Part shown: one piece after another, positions 7,937 to 14,132 of the stretch | Numbering within the stretch: position 1 is the first letter of the stretch | How the letters are laid out: each line of letters starts with the position of its first letter | Assembly (NCBI GenBank): GCA_018262455.1 | Contig: JAGSPR010000062.1 | Location: forward strand, 1 to 22,123 | DNA from: Deltaproteobacteria bacterium | GTDB taxonomy: Bacteria; Myxococcota; Polyangia; Haliangiales; Haliangiaceae | DNA: 22,123 bases | Direction: 5' to 3' | Position numbers and translations under genes: made by a program | Notes under the pieces: generated by a model | Told to the model about the DNA's origin: nothing | Seen by the model: only the letters and a program-made list of their open reading frames with translations | The model's database searches: none

Positions 7937-9367
7937 ATGTGGCTCACCGGCAAGTTCATCGCGGCGCTCGTCATCGGCGTCGCGCTGGTGGCACTCGTCC
8001 AGGGCTACCTCGACTACCAGCGCGAGCGCGAGGTGTTCGATCGCCAGCTTCGCGGTGAGGCCGCCGCTCTCGGTCGGGCGCTCGGGCGCGGGGTCGCCGA
8101 CGTCTGGCAGCGCGATGGCGAGGCCGCGGCGCGCCAGTTCCTCGAAGTGGCGGCGACCAAGAGCGGACGCCTGCAGGCGCGCTGGGTGTGGCTCGATGCC
8201 AAGGGTCACGACGAGCCCCGCGCGACCCGCCGCGAGCTCGAGCCGATGAAGGAGGACCAGATCGTCGTCGTGCGCGATGACACGCGCCGGCTGCTCTATA
8301 CGTACATCCGCGTCGAGGTCCCGGAGCCGCGGCTCGGCGGGGTCGAGATCGCGCAGACGCTCGAGCAGCTCGACGCGTATGTCAGCGCGTCGCTGCGCAC
8401 CCAGGTGCTCGGCTCGGCCAGCGCGGTCGCGATCGCGGCCCTGCTGGCGCTGGCGCTCGGGGTGGTGTTCATCGGGCGCCCGATCTCGCGGCTCGCGGCC
8501 AAGGCGCGGCGCGTCGGCACCGGGGACCTCACCGGGCCGCTCCACCTCCGCCAGCGCGACGAGCTCGGTGAGCTTGCGGCCGAGATCAACCTCATGTGCG
8601 AACGACTCGCAGCCGAGCGTGCCGCGCGCGAGCAGGCGACCGAGCAGTTGCGGCATGCCGATCGGCTGACGACGGTCGGCAAGCTGGCCTCCGGGCTCGC
8701 GCACGAGCTCGGCACGCCGCTCAACGTGGTGCGCGGGCGCGCCAAGCTGATCGTCGATCGCGAGGTCGAGGGTGCCGAGGTGGAGAGCTCGGCGCGGATC
8801 GTCGTCGAGCAGGCCGAGCGGATGACCGCGCTGATCCGCGAGCTGCTCGACTTCGCGCGCCCGCGGACCCCGAAGAAGTCACCGGTCAACGTGCCGAACC
8901 TCGCCCGCCGGGTCTGCGAGCTGGTCGCGACGATCGCCCGCAAGGGCAATGTGATCCTCACTCCGCCAGCGCCTGACGAGGCGCTGCGCACGGAGGCCGA
9001 CGACGGCCAGCTTTCGCAGGTGGTGACGAACCTGGTCGTCAACGCGATCCAGGCGACGCCCGCCGGAGGCGTGGTGACGATCTCGTCGCGGGTCGTCGAC
9101 CAGCCCGCGCCGCCGTACGTCGGGGGAACCGGGCAGTCCTGGCTCACGATCGAGGTCCGAGATACTGGGAGCGGCATGGACGAGGCCACCCGTGGCCGCG
9201 TGTTCGAGCCGTTCTACACGACCAAGGACGTCGGAGATGGCACCGGGCTCGGGCTGTCGGTCAGCTGGGGCATCATCCGCGAGCACGACGGCTGGATCGA
9301 CATCGCGTCCACGCCGGGCCAGGGTTCGACCTTCACGGTGTACCTTCCACGCGGAGGCAACGCATGA
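7937..9367 (+). CDS. Membrane-bound sensor histidine kinase (HAMP-HisKA-HATPase)
   Basis: A 476-residue sensor kinase. The N-terminus has a transmembrane helix (about residues 7-23), a periplasmic sensor of about 130 residues with no recognised ligand site, a second helix (about 157-179) and a HAMP linker (about 180-232). The phospho-acceptor is His256 in GLAHELGTPLN. The ATPase domain shows the N box (TNLVVNA, about 364-370), G1 (DTGSGMD), F box (FEPFYTTK) and G2 (GTGLGL, 435-440). This NtrB-like HELGTPLN kinase type is usually paired with NtrC-class regulators, and such a regulator follows with an ATGA overlap. The frame is open further upstream (to 7796), but the start at 7937 puts the first helix at the N-terminus. 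GAGG abuts the start, so the exact initiation site is uncertain. Confidence 0.92.
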   Translation: MWLTGKFIAALVIGVALVALVQGYLDYQREREVFDRQLRGEAAALGRALGRGVADVWQRDGEAAARQFLEVAATKSGRLQARWVWLDAKGHDEPRATRRELEPMKEDQIVVVRDDTRRLLYTYIRVEVPEPRLGGVEIAQTLEQLDAYVSASLRTQVLGSASAVAIAALLALALGVVFIGRPISRLAAKARRVGTGDLTGPLHLRQRDELGELAAEINLMCERLAAERAAREQATEQLRHADRLTTVGKLASGLAHELGTPLNVVRGRAKLIVDREVEGAEVESSARIVVEQAERMTALIRELLDFARPRTPKKSPVNVPNLARRVCELVATIARKGNVILTPPAPDEALRTEADDGQLSQVVTNLVVNAIQATPAGGVVTISSRVVDQPAPPYVGGTGQSWLTIEVRDTGSGMDEATRGRVFEPFYTTKDVGDGTGLGLSVSWGIIREHDGWIDIASTPGQGSTFTVYLPRGGNA

Positions 9368-10722
9368 CCACGGTCTTCGTCGTCGATGACGAGCGCGAGA
9401 TGGTCGACCTGATCGCGATCGGGCTGAAGAAGCGCGGCTTCACGATCGTTCCGTTCACCACCGCGCCCGATGTGCTCGCCGCGATCGCGCAGCAGGACGT
9501 CGACGTGATCATCACGGATCTCAACATGAAGGGCATGACCGGGCTCGAGCTCTGCCAGCAGGTGGTGGCGGATCGGCCAGACATCCCGGTGTTGATGCTG
9601 ACCGCGTTCGGCAGCTTCGAGACCGCGGTCGGCGCGATCCGCGCGGGGGCCTACGACTTCGTGACCAAGCCGGTCGAGATCGAGGCGCTCGCGATCGCGG
9701 TGCGGCGGGCAGCCGAGCATCGAGCCCTGCGCGGCGAGGTCAAGCGCTTGCGCGAGGTGGTCGCGAACACGCGAGGCCGCGGCGACCTGATCGGCGCGAG
9801 CCCGGCGATGCAGCAGGTCTACGAGCTGATCGACCAGGTGAGCGTCACCGATGCCTCGGTCCTGCTGACCGGCGAGAGCGGCACGGGCAAGGAGCTCGTC
9901 GCCCGCGAGATCCACAACCGCTCGCGACGCGGTGCGGGCCCGTTCGTGGCGGTGAACTGCGCCGCCGTTCCCGAGGCGTTGCTCGAGAGCGAGCTGTTCG
10001 GGCACGCGAAGGGCGCGTTCACCGACGCCAGGCAGAGTCGCCAGGGGCTGTTCCAGCAGGCCGGCGGCGGGACGCTGTTCCTCGACGAGATCGGCGAGAT
10101 GGCGCTCGCGCTCCAGCCCAAGCTGCTGCGCGCCCTCCAGGAGCGCAAGGTGCGCCCGGTGGGCGCCGACGCGGAGATCCCGATCGATGTTCGCGTCATC
10201 GCGGCGACCAACCGTGACCTCGAAGAGATGGTCGAGGCCAAGCTGTTCCGCGAGGACCTCTACTACCGGATCCACGTCATCCACATCCCCCTGCCTTCGC
10301 TGCGTGCCCGCGGCGGCGACGTGTTGCTGCTCGCGCAGCATTTTCTGCGTCATCACCAGACGGTGTTCGAGAAGAAGATCGTCGGGCTGTCTGCCGCCGT
10401 TGCCGAGCGGATGATGACGTACGAGTGGCCAGGCAACGTGCGCGAGCTCGGCAACTGCATCGAGCGAGCGGTCGCGTTCACCCACTTCGAGGAGCTCCAG
10501 GTCGAGGATCTGCCCGACAAGGTGCGGACCTCGCGAGCGCAGCCCCAGATGTCGGGCACGACGCTTCCGGAGTTGCTGACGCTCGAGGAGGTCGAGCGCC
10601 GTCACGTGTTGCGCGTGCTCGCTGCGTGCAACCACAACCGCACCGACGCGGCGAAGATGCTCGACCTCGATCGCAAGACGCTCTATCGCAAGCTGCTGCG
10701 ATGGGGCGTCAATGACACCTGA
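9364..10722 (+). CDS. NtrC-family sigma-54-dependent response regulator
   Basis: A 452-residue three-domain activator. The receiver (1-120) has acidic residues D8/D9, phospho-acceptor D52 (IITDLNM) and K102. The AAA+ domain has Walker A GESGTGKE (170-177), the sigma-54 contact loop GAFTDA (217-222), Walker B GGTLFLDEIGEM and the arginine-finger region FREDLYYRIHVIHIPLPSLR. The C-terminus is a Fis-type helix-turn-helix (about 416-447, RTDAAKMLDLDRKTLYRKL). The usual GAFTGA loop has Asp at the fifth position, a substitution also met in other activators. It overlaps its kinase gene by ATGA. It probably turns on sigma-54 promoters when phosphorylated; two candidate promoters lie downstream (10837-10853, 14070-14086), but the link to them is inferred. 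Confidence 0.94.
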   Translation: MTTVFVVDDEREMVDLIAIGLKKRGFTIVPFTTAPDVLAAIAQQDVDVIITDLNMKGMTGLELCQQVVADRPDIPVLMLTAFGSFETAVGAIRAGAYDFVTKPVEIEALAIAVRRAAEHRALRGEVKRLREVVANTRGRGDLIGASPAMQQVYELIDQVSVTDASVLLTGESGTGKELVAREIHNRSRRGAGPFVAVNCAAVPEALLESELFGHAKGAFTDARQSRQGLFQQAGGGTLFLDEIGEMALALQPKLLRALQERKVRPVGADAEIPIDVRVIAATNRDLEEMVEAKLFREDLYYRIHVIHIPLPSLRARGGDVLLLAQHFLRHHQTVFEKKIVGLSAAVAERMMTYEWPGNVRELGNCIERAVAFTHFEELQVEDLPDKVRTSRAQPQMSGTTLPELLTLEEVERRHVLRVLAACNHNRTDAAKMLDLDRKTLYRKLLRWGVNDT

Positions 10723-10760
10723 CGGCGCGATGAGACGGCCTGGCCGCTAGCGAGATTCAT

Positions 10761-10800
10761 TTCCGGGGCAGACTTCCCCACGGGGCAAGCTGCCCCGGAA
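10761..10800. terminator. Long hairpin downstream of the response regulator (terminator or enhancer site)
   Basis: TTCCGGGGCAG (10761-10771) is the exact reverse complement of CTGCCCCGGAA (10790-10800). The 18-base centre can pair further (CTT with AAG and CCCC with GGGG). It sits 38 bp after the regulator stop, so it could end that transcript, but no T-run follows. Its centre is about 84 bp upstream of the predicted start of the sigma-54-like promoter at 10837-10853, so it could instead be an activator binding site. Confidence 0.5.
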
Positions 10801-10836
10801 TCTGCCGTCTCAAGTGGCTGACATCGCTCGCCAACC

Positions 10837-10853
10837 ACGGCATGTCAGGTGCA
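10837..10853 (+). promoter_or_regulatory. Candidate sigma-54 (-24/-12) promoter of the Lys/Ala-rich repeat protein
   Basis: CGGCATGTCAGGTGCA (10838-10853) fits the TGGCACG-N4-TTGCW pattern at most positions, with the invariant GG (10839-10840) and GC (10851-10852) at the required spacing. It mismatches at the first T, the sixth base and the first T of TTGC. Transcription would start near 10864, leaving about 27 bases of leader with a ribosome site AAGGAG before the ATG at 10891. Confidence 0.42.
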
Positions 10854-10890
10854 CAGCCGGGGTGCTCAACCCCAAGGAGCTTCAAGCCTC

Positions 10891-11301
10891 ATGCGTACCC
10901 TGACCCGCGTTGTTCTCGTCCTCTCCGCCCTCGCCACCCCCGCGTTCGCCGAAGCCCCCGCCAAGAAGGACGCGGCCCCCACGGCCCCCGCGGCCGACGC
11001 GAAGAAGGCGGAGCCGAAGGCGGACGCCAAGACCGACGCCAAGGCCGAGCCGAAGGCGGACGCCAAGACGAAGACGGACGCCAAGACGACGGACACCAAG
11101 ACCAAGGCCGAGCCGAAGACCAAGACGGACGCCAAGGCCAAGACGGACACCAAGGCCGACGCGACGAAGCCGGACGTGACGAAGCCGGACGCGACGAAGC
11201 CGGACGCGACGAAGCCGGACACCAAGGTCGCCCCGAAGGCCGACGCGAAGGCGAAGACCGACGCGCCCGCGAAGACCGACGCGCCCGCGAAGACCAAGTA
11301 A
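10891..11301 (+). CDS. Exported Lys/Ala/Asp/Thr-rich low-complexity repeat protein
   Basis: A 136-residue protein with a clear signal peptide (MRTLTRVVLVLSALATPAFA, cleavage expected after residue 20). The mature part is made almost only of Lys, Ala, Asp, Thr, Glu and Pro, in short units such as ADAKT, AEPK, four consecutive DATKP-type pentads and DAPAKT. It resembles the Lys/Ala-rich tails of histone H1-like proteins in composition, but the signal peptide argues for a periplasmic or surface location, perhaps as a disordered linker or wall/envelope-associated polymer. ATG 10891 is chosen over the upstream in-frame ATG at 10849 because AAGGAG lies 11 bases before it and the signal peptide begins there. 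No function is assigned. Part of a similarity to other proteins would be compositional only. Confidence 0.72.
   Translation: MRTLTRVVLVLSALATPAFAEAPAKKDAAPTAPAADAKKAEPKADAKTDAKAEPKADAKTKTDAKTTDTKTKAEPKTKTDAKAKTDTKADATKPDVTKPDATKPDATKPDTKVAPKADAKAKTDAPAKTDAPAKTK
11158..11217 (+). repeat. Four 15-bp tandem repeats (DATKP pentads)
   Basis: Units GACGCGACGAAGCCG at 11158-11172, 11188-11202 and 11203-11217 are identical; 11173-11187 differs by one base (GTG for GCG, Val for Ala). The near identity of the DNA points to recent tandem duplication. Confidence 0.85.
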
Positions 11302-11322
11302 CTCGTTCTCTGTTGAACGTCG

Positions 11323-11352
11323 AACGCTGTCCATCGAGAGGTGGCCAGCGTT
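11323..11352 (+). terminator. Hairpin after the repeat-protein gene, possible terminator
   Basis: AACGCTG (11323-11329) pairs with CAGCGTT (11346-11352). After one mismatch, CCA (11331-11333) pairs with TGG (11342-11344), leaving an 8-base loop. It starts 21 bp after the stop at 11301 and is followed by a weakly T-rich stretch (TCGTCGTTT). It would separate the repeat-protein gene from the oxygenase gene. Confidence 0.4.
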
Positions 11353-11383
11353 TCGTCGTTTCGGCTCGTGATACACCACGGAG

Positions 11384-12289
11384 GTGTCGCGGAGCCTGAT
11401 CGTCGTCGACCACTTCGCACCGGAAGCGAACCAGCTGCGCGCGACCTTCGATGCCCGGTTCGCCGACCCGCGGCGGACCAACGGCGATCGCTTCGTGTGG
11501 GACTACTGGCACGTCCCCGGCCAGTACACGGCGCTGCGCACTCCCGCCTGGACGTACTTTCCGAAGGCGATCTACCAGCGGTTCCACAACCGCCTCGTGA
11601 CCTGGGGCCGCGAGACGCTCGGGTGCCACGACGTCTCGCCGCCGTGGCTGTCGCTGTACGTCGAGGGGTGTCGCCAGGAGCTGCACGGCGATCTCCCACA
11701 TGGCCCGTGGGCGTTCGTGATGTCGCTGACGCCGTGGCGCGGCCGGAAGTTCCGCGGCGGCGAGACGCTCCTCGTACGGGACGAGGTGCTCGACTTCTGG
11801 ACCGACTTCGCCTCGGTGCGCGCGGTCGAGGAGCGCGAGTTGATCCGCGCGATCGAGCCGCACTTCGCGCGCCTCGTGGTGTTCGATCCGCGGATCCCGC
11901 ACGGCGTGCGAACGGTGACGGGCACCCACGATCCGCGCGAGGGCCGGCTCGTGATCCACGGCTGGTTCGTGCAGCCGCGACCGTTCGTGCGAGGCCCGCT
12001 CGCGACCCGGGCGCTGGCGTCACGGCTCGACGAGCTGACCGCGCAGCTCGGTCGTTGGCTCGGGGCGTTGCCGATCGCGGGGCTCGTCAGCTTCGCGTTC
12101 GCGGTCGATCGGCGGGGCAGCGTCCGCGACGTCCAGCTGCTGTCGGACACGACCCGCGTGCCCACGTCCGACGAACGAGCGCGCAAGGCACTGGTGCGCC
12201 GGATCCGCAAGACGATCGAGACCTGGCGGTTCGGCTCCCAGCGTGCCGCCAGTCGCGTGACCTTGCCGCTGGTGTTCGAACGGGGATGA
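11384..12289 (+). CDS. 2-oxoglutarate/Fe(II) oxygenase fused to a C-terminal TonB-C/AgmX-like domain
   Basis: A 301-residue two-part protein. Residues about 80-200 look like a prolyl-4-hydroxylase-type 2OG/Fe(II) oxygenase: H101 and D103 (HGD) and H173 (IPHGV) would bind iron, and R188 (GRLVIHGWF) would bind 2-oxoglutarate; FRGGETLL (123-130) is also typical. Such enzymes hydroxylate proteins or small molecules. Residues about 228-301 look like the TonB C-terminal fold used in AgmX/PglI-type proteins: VSFAFAVDRRGSV, then RRIRKTIETWRF, then RVTLPLVF. No signal peptide or membrane helix is visible, which is odd for a TonB-C-type domain. The start is GTG 11384: an in-frame TGA lies at 11369 and GGAG sits directly upstream. 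The substrate is unknown. The domain calls come from motif recognition only. Confidence 0.75.
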   Translation: MSRSLIVVDHFAPEANQLRATFDARFADPRRTNGDRFVWDYWHVPGQYTALRTPAWTYFPKAIYQRFHNRLVTWGRETLGCHDVSPPWLSLYVEGCRQELHGDLPHGPWAFVMSLTPWRGRKFRGGETLLVRDEVLDFWTDFASVRAVEERELIRAIEPHFARLVVFDPRIPHGVRTVTGTHDPREGRLVIHGWFVQPRPFVRGPLATRALASRLDELTAQLGRWLGALPIAGLVSFAFAVDRRGSVRDVQLLSDTTRVPTSDERARKALVRRIRKTIETWRFGSQRAASRVTLPLVFERG

Positions 12290-12312
12290 CGCGCGGAGCT
12301 TGCCCGCGTCGC

Positions 12313-12960
12313 TCAGGCCAAGCCGGGAGGCGTCACCGCGCGCATGATCTCGAACAGGATCTGCGTCAACAGATCGCGCAGCTCGGTACGCGTGAGCCTT
12401 GGGTTCACGCACCAGTCGATCGTGGCGCTCTCGACGAAGCCGATCCAGCCACGCACCGCGGTCTCGAACCGCGCGTTCCCGACCAGCATCGGCGCGAACG
12501 GTGAGCTGAGCACGAACTGCTCGAATAGCTGCGCCCGCACGCTCTCGATCACGGTGACGACCTCGGGGTCGCTGCCGATCCCGCCTCGCATGAGCGACAC
12601 GAACGCGCGCGCGTGACGGGTGATGTGATCGAGGTAGGCGTCGAGGCTGGCGCGGACGCGCTGGATCGGCGCGAGCTCCTGCGGAACGCTCGTGATCGCC
12701 GCGACCAGCTCGGCGGCGATCTCGCGTAACCCGGCGACGTAGAGATCCCGCTTGGTCGGGAAGTAGTGATAGAGCAGCCCCTTCGAGATCTTGGCGTCGC
12801 GTGCGAGATCGTCGATCGACACGTCGTCGTACGCGCGGTCCGAGAACGCGGCCTTGGCGAGCGTCAGGATCTGCGCGCGGCGCTCGTCGTTCTCGAGCCG
12901 CACCCGGCGCTTGGGACGTCCGCCCGCAGGGGCGCGGCGGAGGGCGCGGCGAGGTGGCAC
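12313..12960 (-). CDS. TetR/AcrR-family transcriptional regulator
   Basis: A 215-residue TetR-type repressor. The DNA-binding domain is clear: RRAQILTLAKAAFSDRAYDDVSIDDLARDAKISKGLLYHYFPTKRDLY, with the typical GLLYHYFPTK recognition helix end. The C-terminal ligand domain is not assigned to any inducer. The frame stays open to a GTG at 13044, but GTG 12960 is preferred: the upstream extension is basic, lies outside the TetR fold and would encode the palindrome at 13014-13043. TATACT lies six bases before GTG 12960, hinting at a leaderless message. It is divergent from the SDR gene and probably represses it, itself, or both. Confidence 0.9.
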   Translation of the reverse strand: MPPRRALRRAPAGGRPKRRVRLENDERRAQILTLAKAAFSDRAYDDVSIDDLARDAKISKGLLYHYFPTKRDLYVAGLREIAAELVAAITSVPQELAPIQRVRASLDAYLDHITRHARAFVSLMRGGIGSDPEVVTVIESVRAQLFEQFVLSSPFAPMLVGNARFETAVRGWIGFVESATIDWCVNPRLTRTELRDLLTQILFEIMRAVTPPGLA

Positions 12961-12966
12961 GGGGCG

Positions 12967-12972
12967 AGTATA
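12967..12972 (-). promoter_or_regulatory. -10-like TATACT immediately before the TetR start
   Basis: Read on the minus strand, TATACT is followed by six bases and then the GTG start at 12960, so transcription would begin at or next to the start codon. No good -35 or Shine-Dalgarno is seen. Confidence 0.35.
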
Positions 12973-13013
12973 GCGGAGTTGTTTCGACGGGTTGTTAGTC
13001 CGTGAGGAAGGCC

Positions 13014-13043
13014 TGACCTGGCGCGCGGCGATCCGCCAGGTCA
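13014..13043. promoter_or_regulatory. 30-bp palindrome, candidate TetR operator
   Basis: TGACCTGGCG (13014-13023) and CGCCAGGTCA (13034-13043) are perfect 10-bp inverted arms around a 10-bp spacer. The site lies between the divergent TetR (start 12960) and SDR (start 13134) genes, where an autoregulatory TetR operator is expected. Confidence 0.6.
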
Positions 13044-13133
13044 CTCGCGCGACCGTGATGATGCGCTACTCGCCGCGCAATGGGTCGCCGCCCGTGGCAT
13101 GAAGCTTCCACCAGCCCGGGGAGGATTCGCCCG

Positions 13134-13949
13134 ATGAAGCTCAAGCGAGATGCAGTGGTGGTGGTGACCGGAGCGGGCAGCGGCATCGGCCGCGCGACCG
13201 CGCTCGCGTTCGCCGCCGAAGGTGCACGGGTCGTCGCGTGCGATGTCGATCAAGCTCGCCTGGACTCACTCGCCGGCGAGCTCGGTGACCGGGTGGTGTT
13301 CGTCCGCAAGGTCGACGTCGCGGACCGCGCCCAGATGGCCGCGTTCGCCGTCGAGGTCCATGCGCAGGTGCCTGCCGCAGACGTGGTCGTCAACAATGCA
13401 GGCGTCGGGCTGGGCGGTTCGTTCCTCGACCTCTCGCTCGATGACTGGGACTGGCTGCTCGGCATCAACCTGCGCGGCGTCGTGCATGGCTGTCACTTCT
13501 TCCTGCCGAAGATGGTCGAGCGCGGGGCCGGCGGCCACGTCATCAACCTGTCGAGCATCCTCGGTATCTACCCGGCGCCGCAGGTCACCGCCTACGTCGC
13601 GAGCAAGTTCGCCGTGCTCGGCTTCTCGAGGTCGCTGCGCGCCGAGCTCGAGCCGCATCACATCGGCGTCACGGCGATCTGTCCGGGCTTGATCGCGACG
13701 GCGATCATCGAGGACGGCAGGTTGAGCGGGCAGCTTGCATCGCACCGCGCCAAGGTCACGGCGACGTTCCGCAAGGGCTCGTCGCCCGACCTGGTCGCCT
13801 CCGCGATCGTCGACGCCGTGCGCTCGAACCCGGCGGTTCGTACCGTGGGCCGCGATGCGTGGGCACTGCACGCGCTCACCCGGTTCGCTCCTCGGATCAC
13901 GACGCGGCTCGGTGCCACGCTGGCGAAGCGCCTCGTCCCTGCCGGCTGA
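13134..13949 (+). CDS. Short-chain dehydrogenase/reductase (SDR)
   Basis: A 271-residue classical SDR. The Rossmann nucleotide site is TGAGSGIG (12-19), followed by ACDVD after strand 2, the NNAG motif (87-90), and catalytic S141, Y154 and K158 (YVASK). PGLIATAI follows in the cofactor/substrate loop. It should oxidise or reduce an alcohol/carbonyl with NAD(P)(H); the acidic Asp after strand 2 (ACDVD) favours NAD(H). The substrate cannot be told, though this subtype is frequent in lipid and steroid-like metabolism. ATG 13134 is chosen because GGGGAGG lies about 9 bases upstream; an upstream in-frame ATG at 13080 has no such site. The divergent TetR gene suggests local repression. Confidence 0.93.
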   Translation: MKLKRDAVVVVTGAGSGIGRATALAFAAEGARVVACDVDQARLDSLAGELGDRVVFVRKVDVADRAQMAAFAVEVHAQVPAADVVVNNAGVGLGGSFLDLSLDDWDWLLGINLRGVVHGCHFFLPKMVERGAGGHVINLSSILGIYPAPQVTAYVASKFAVLGFSRSLRAELEPHHIGVTAICPGLIATAIIEDGRLSGQLASHRAKVTATFRKGSSPDLVASAIVDAVRSNPAVRTVGRDAWALHALTRFAPRITTRLGATLAKRLVPAG

Positions 13950-13997
13950 TCGTCCTCGGCGCGGCCGGCGCGAGAGGCTCGACGCCGCGTGAGGTTT

Positions 13998-14012
13998 CGG
14001 TGCATTGCACCG
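13998..14012. promoter_or_regulatory. Palindrome in enhancer position upstream of the sigma-54-like promoter
   Basis: CGGTGCATTGCACCG has perfect 7-bp arms around one base. Its centre (14005) is about 92 bp upstream of the start predicted from the -24/-12 site at 14070-14086, the usual distance for an NtrC-type activator site. Binding by the regulator at 9364-10722 is inference. Confidence 0.45.
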
Positions 14013-14053
14013 CATCGTCGTGGGGGTGGAGACCCCTGGTGGAGCAAGTTCCC

Positions 14054-14073
14054 CCAGGGTCTGCAGACCCTGG
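14054..14073. terminator. Perfect 20-bp palindrome followed by a T-rich run
   Basis: CCAGGGTC (14054-14061) and GACCCTGG (14066-14073) flank TGCA, followed by CATTTCTTTT. The 8-bp GC-rich stem plus T-rich tail fits an intrinsic terminator about 105 bp after the SDR stop. Its right arm overlaps the -24 part of the sigma-54-like site, so it could also be an operator. An upstream AGACCCCTGG (14030-14039) can pair with CCCAGGGTCT (14053-14062) instead, which would break the hairpin. Confidence 0.6.
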
Positions 14074-14086
14074 CATTTCTTTTGCG
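14070..14086 (+). promoter_or_regulatory. Candidate sigma-54 (-24/-12) promoter of the Pro/Asp-rich lipoprotein
   Basis: CTGGCATTTCTTTTGCG carries YTGGCA and TTGC with the second G (14073) and last C (14085) exactly 12 apart, as in the sigma-54 consensus; it deviates at the base after TGGCA, at the following G and at the final W. Transcription would begin near 14097, 36 bases before the ATG at 14133. Confidence 0.55.
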
Positions 14087-14132
14087 ACGAATCGAAAGCG
14101 CCTCCCCACAAGGGGGATCAGGAGGCCATCAA

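Noticed and set aside
10866..12023. Minus-strand frames over the repeat protein and the oxygenase (385 and 356 codons)
   Set aside because: They are antisense to a gene with a signal peptide and to a gene with intact oxygenase motifs, and read as Arg/Ser/Val simple sequence.
12961..13044. 28-residue N-terminal extension of the TetR regulator
   Set aside because: It lies outside the TetR fold, would encode the palindromic operator, and GTG 12960 gives the normal family length.
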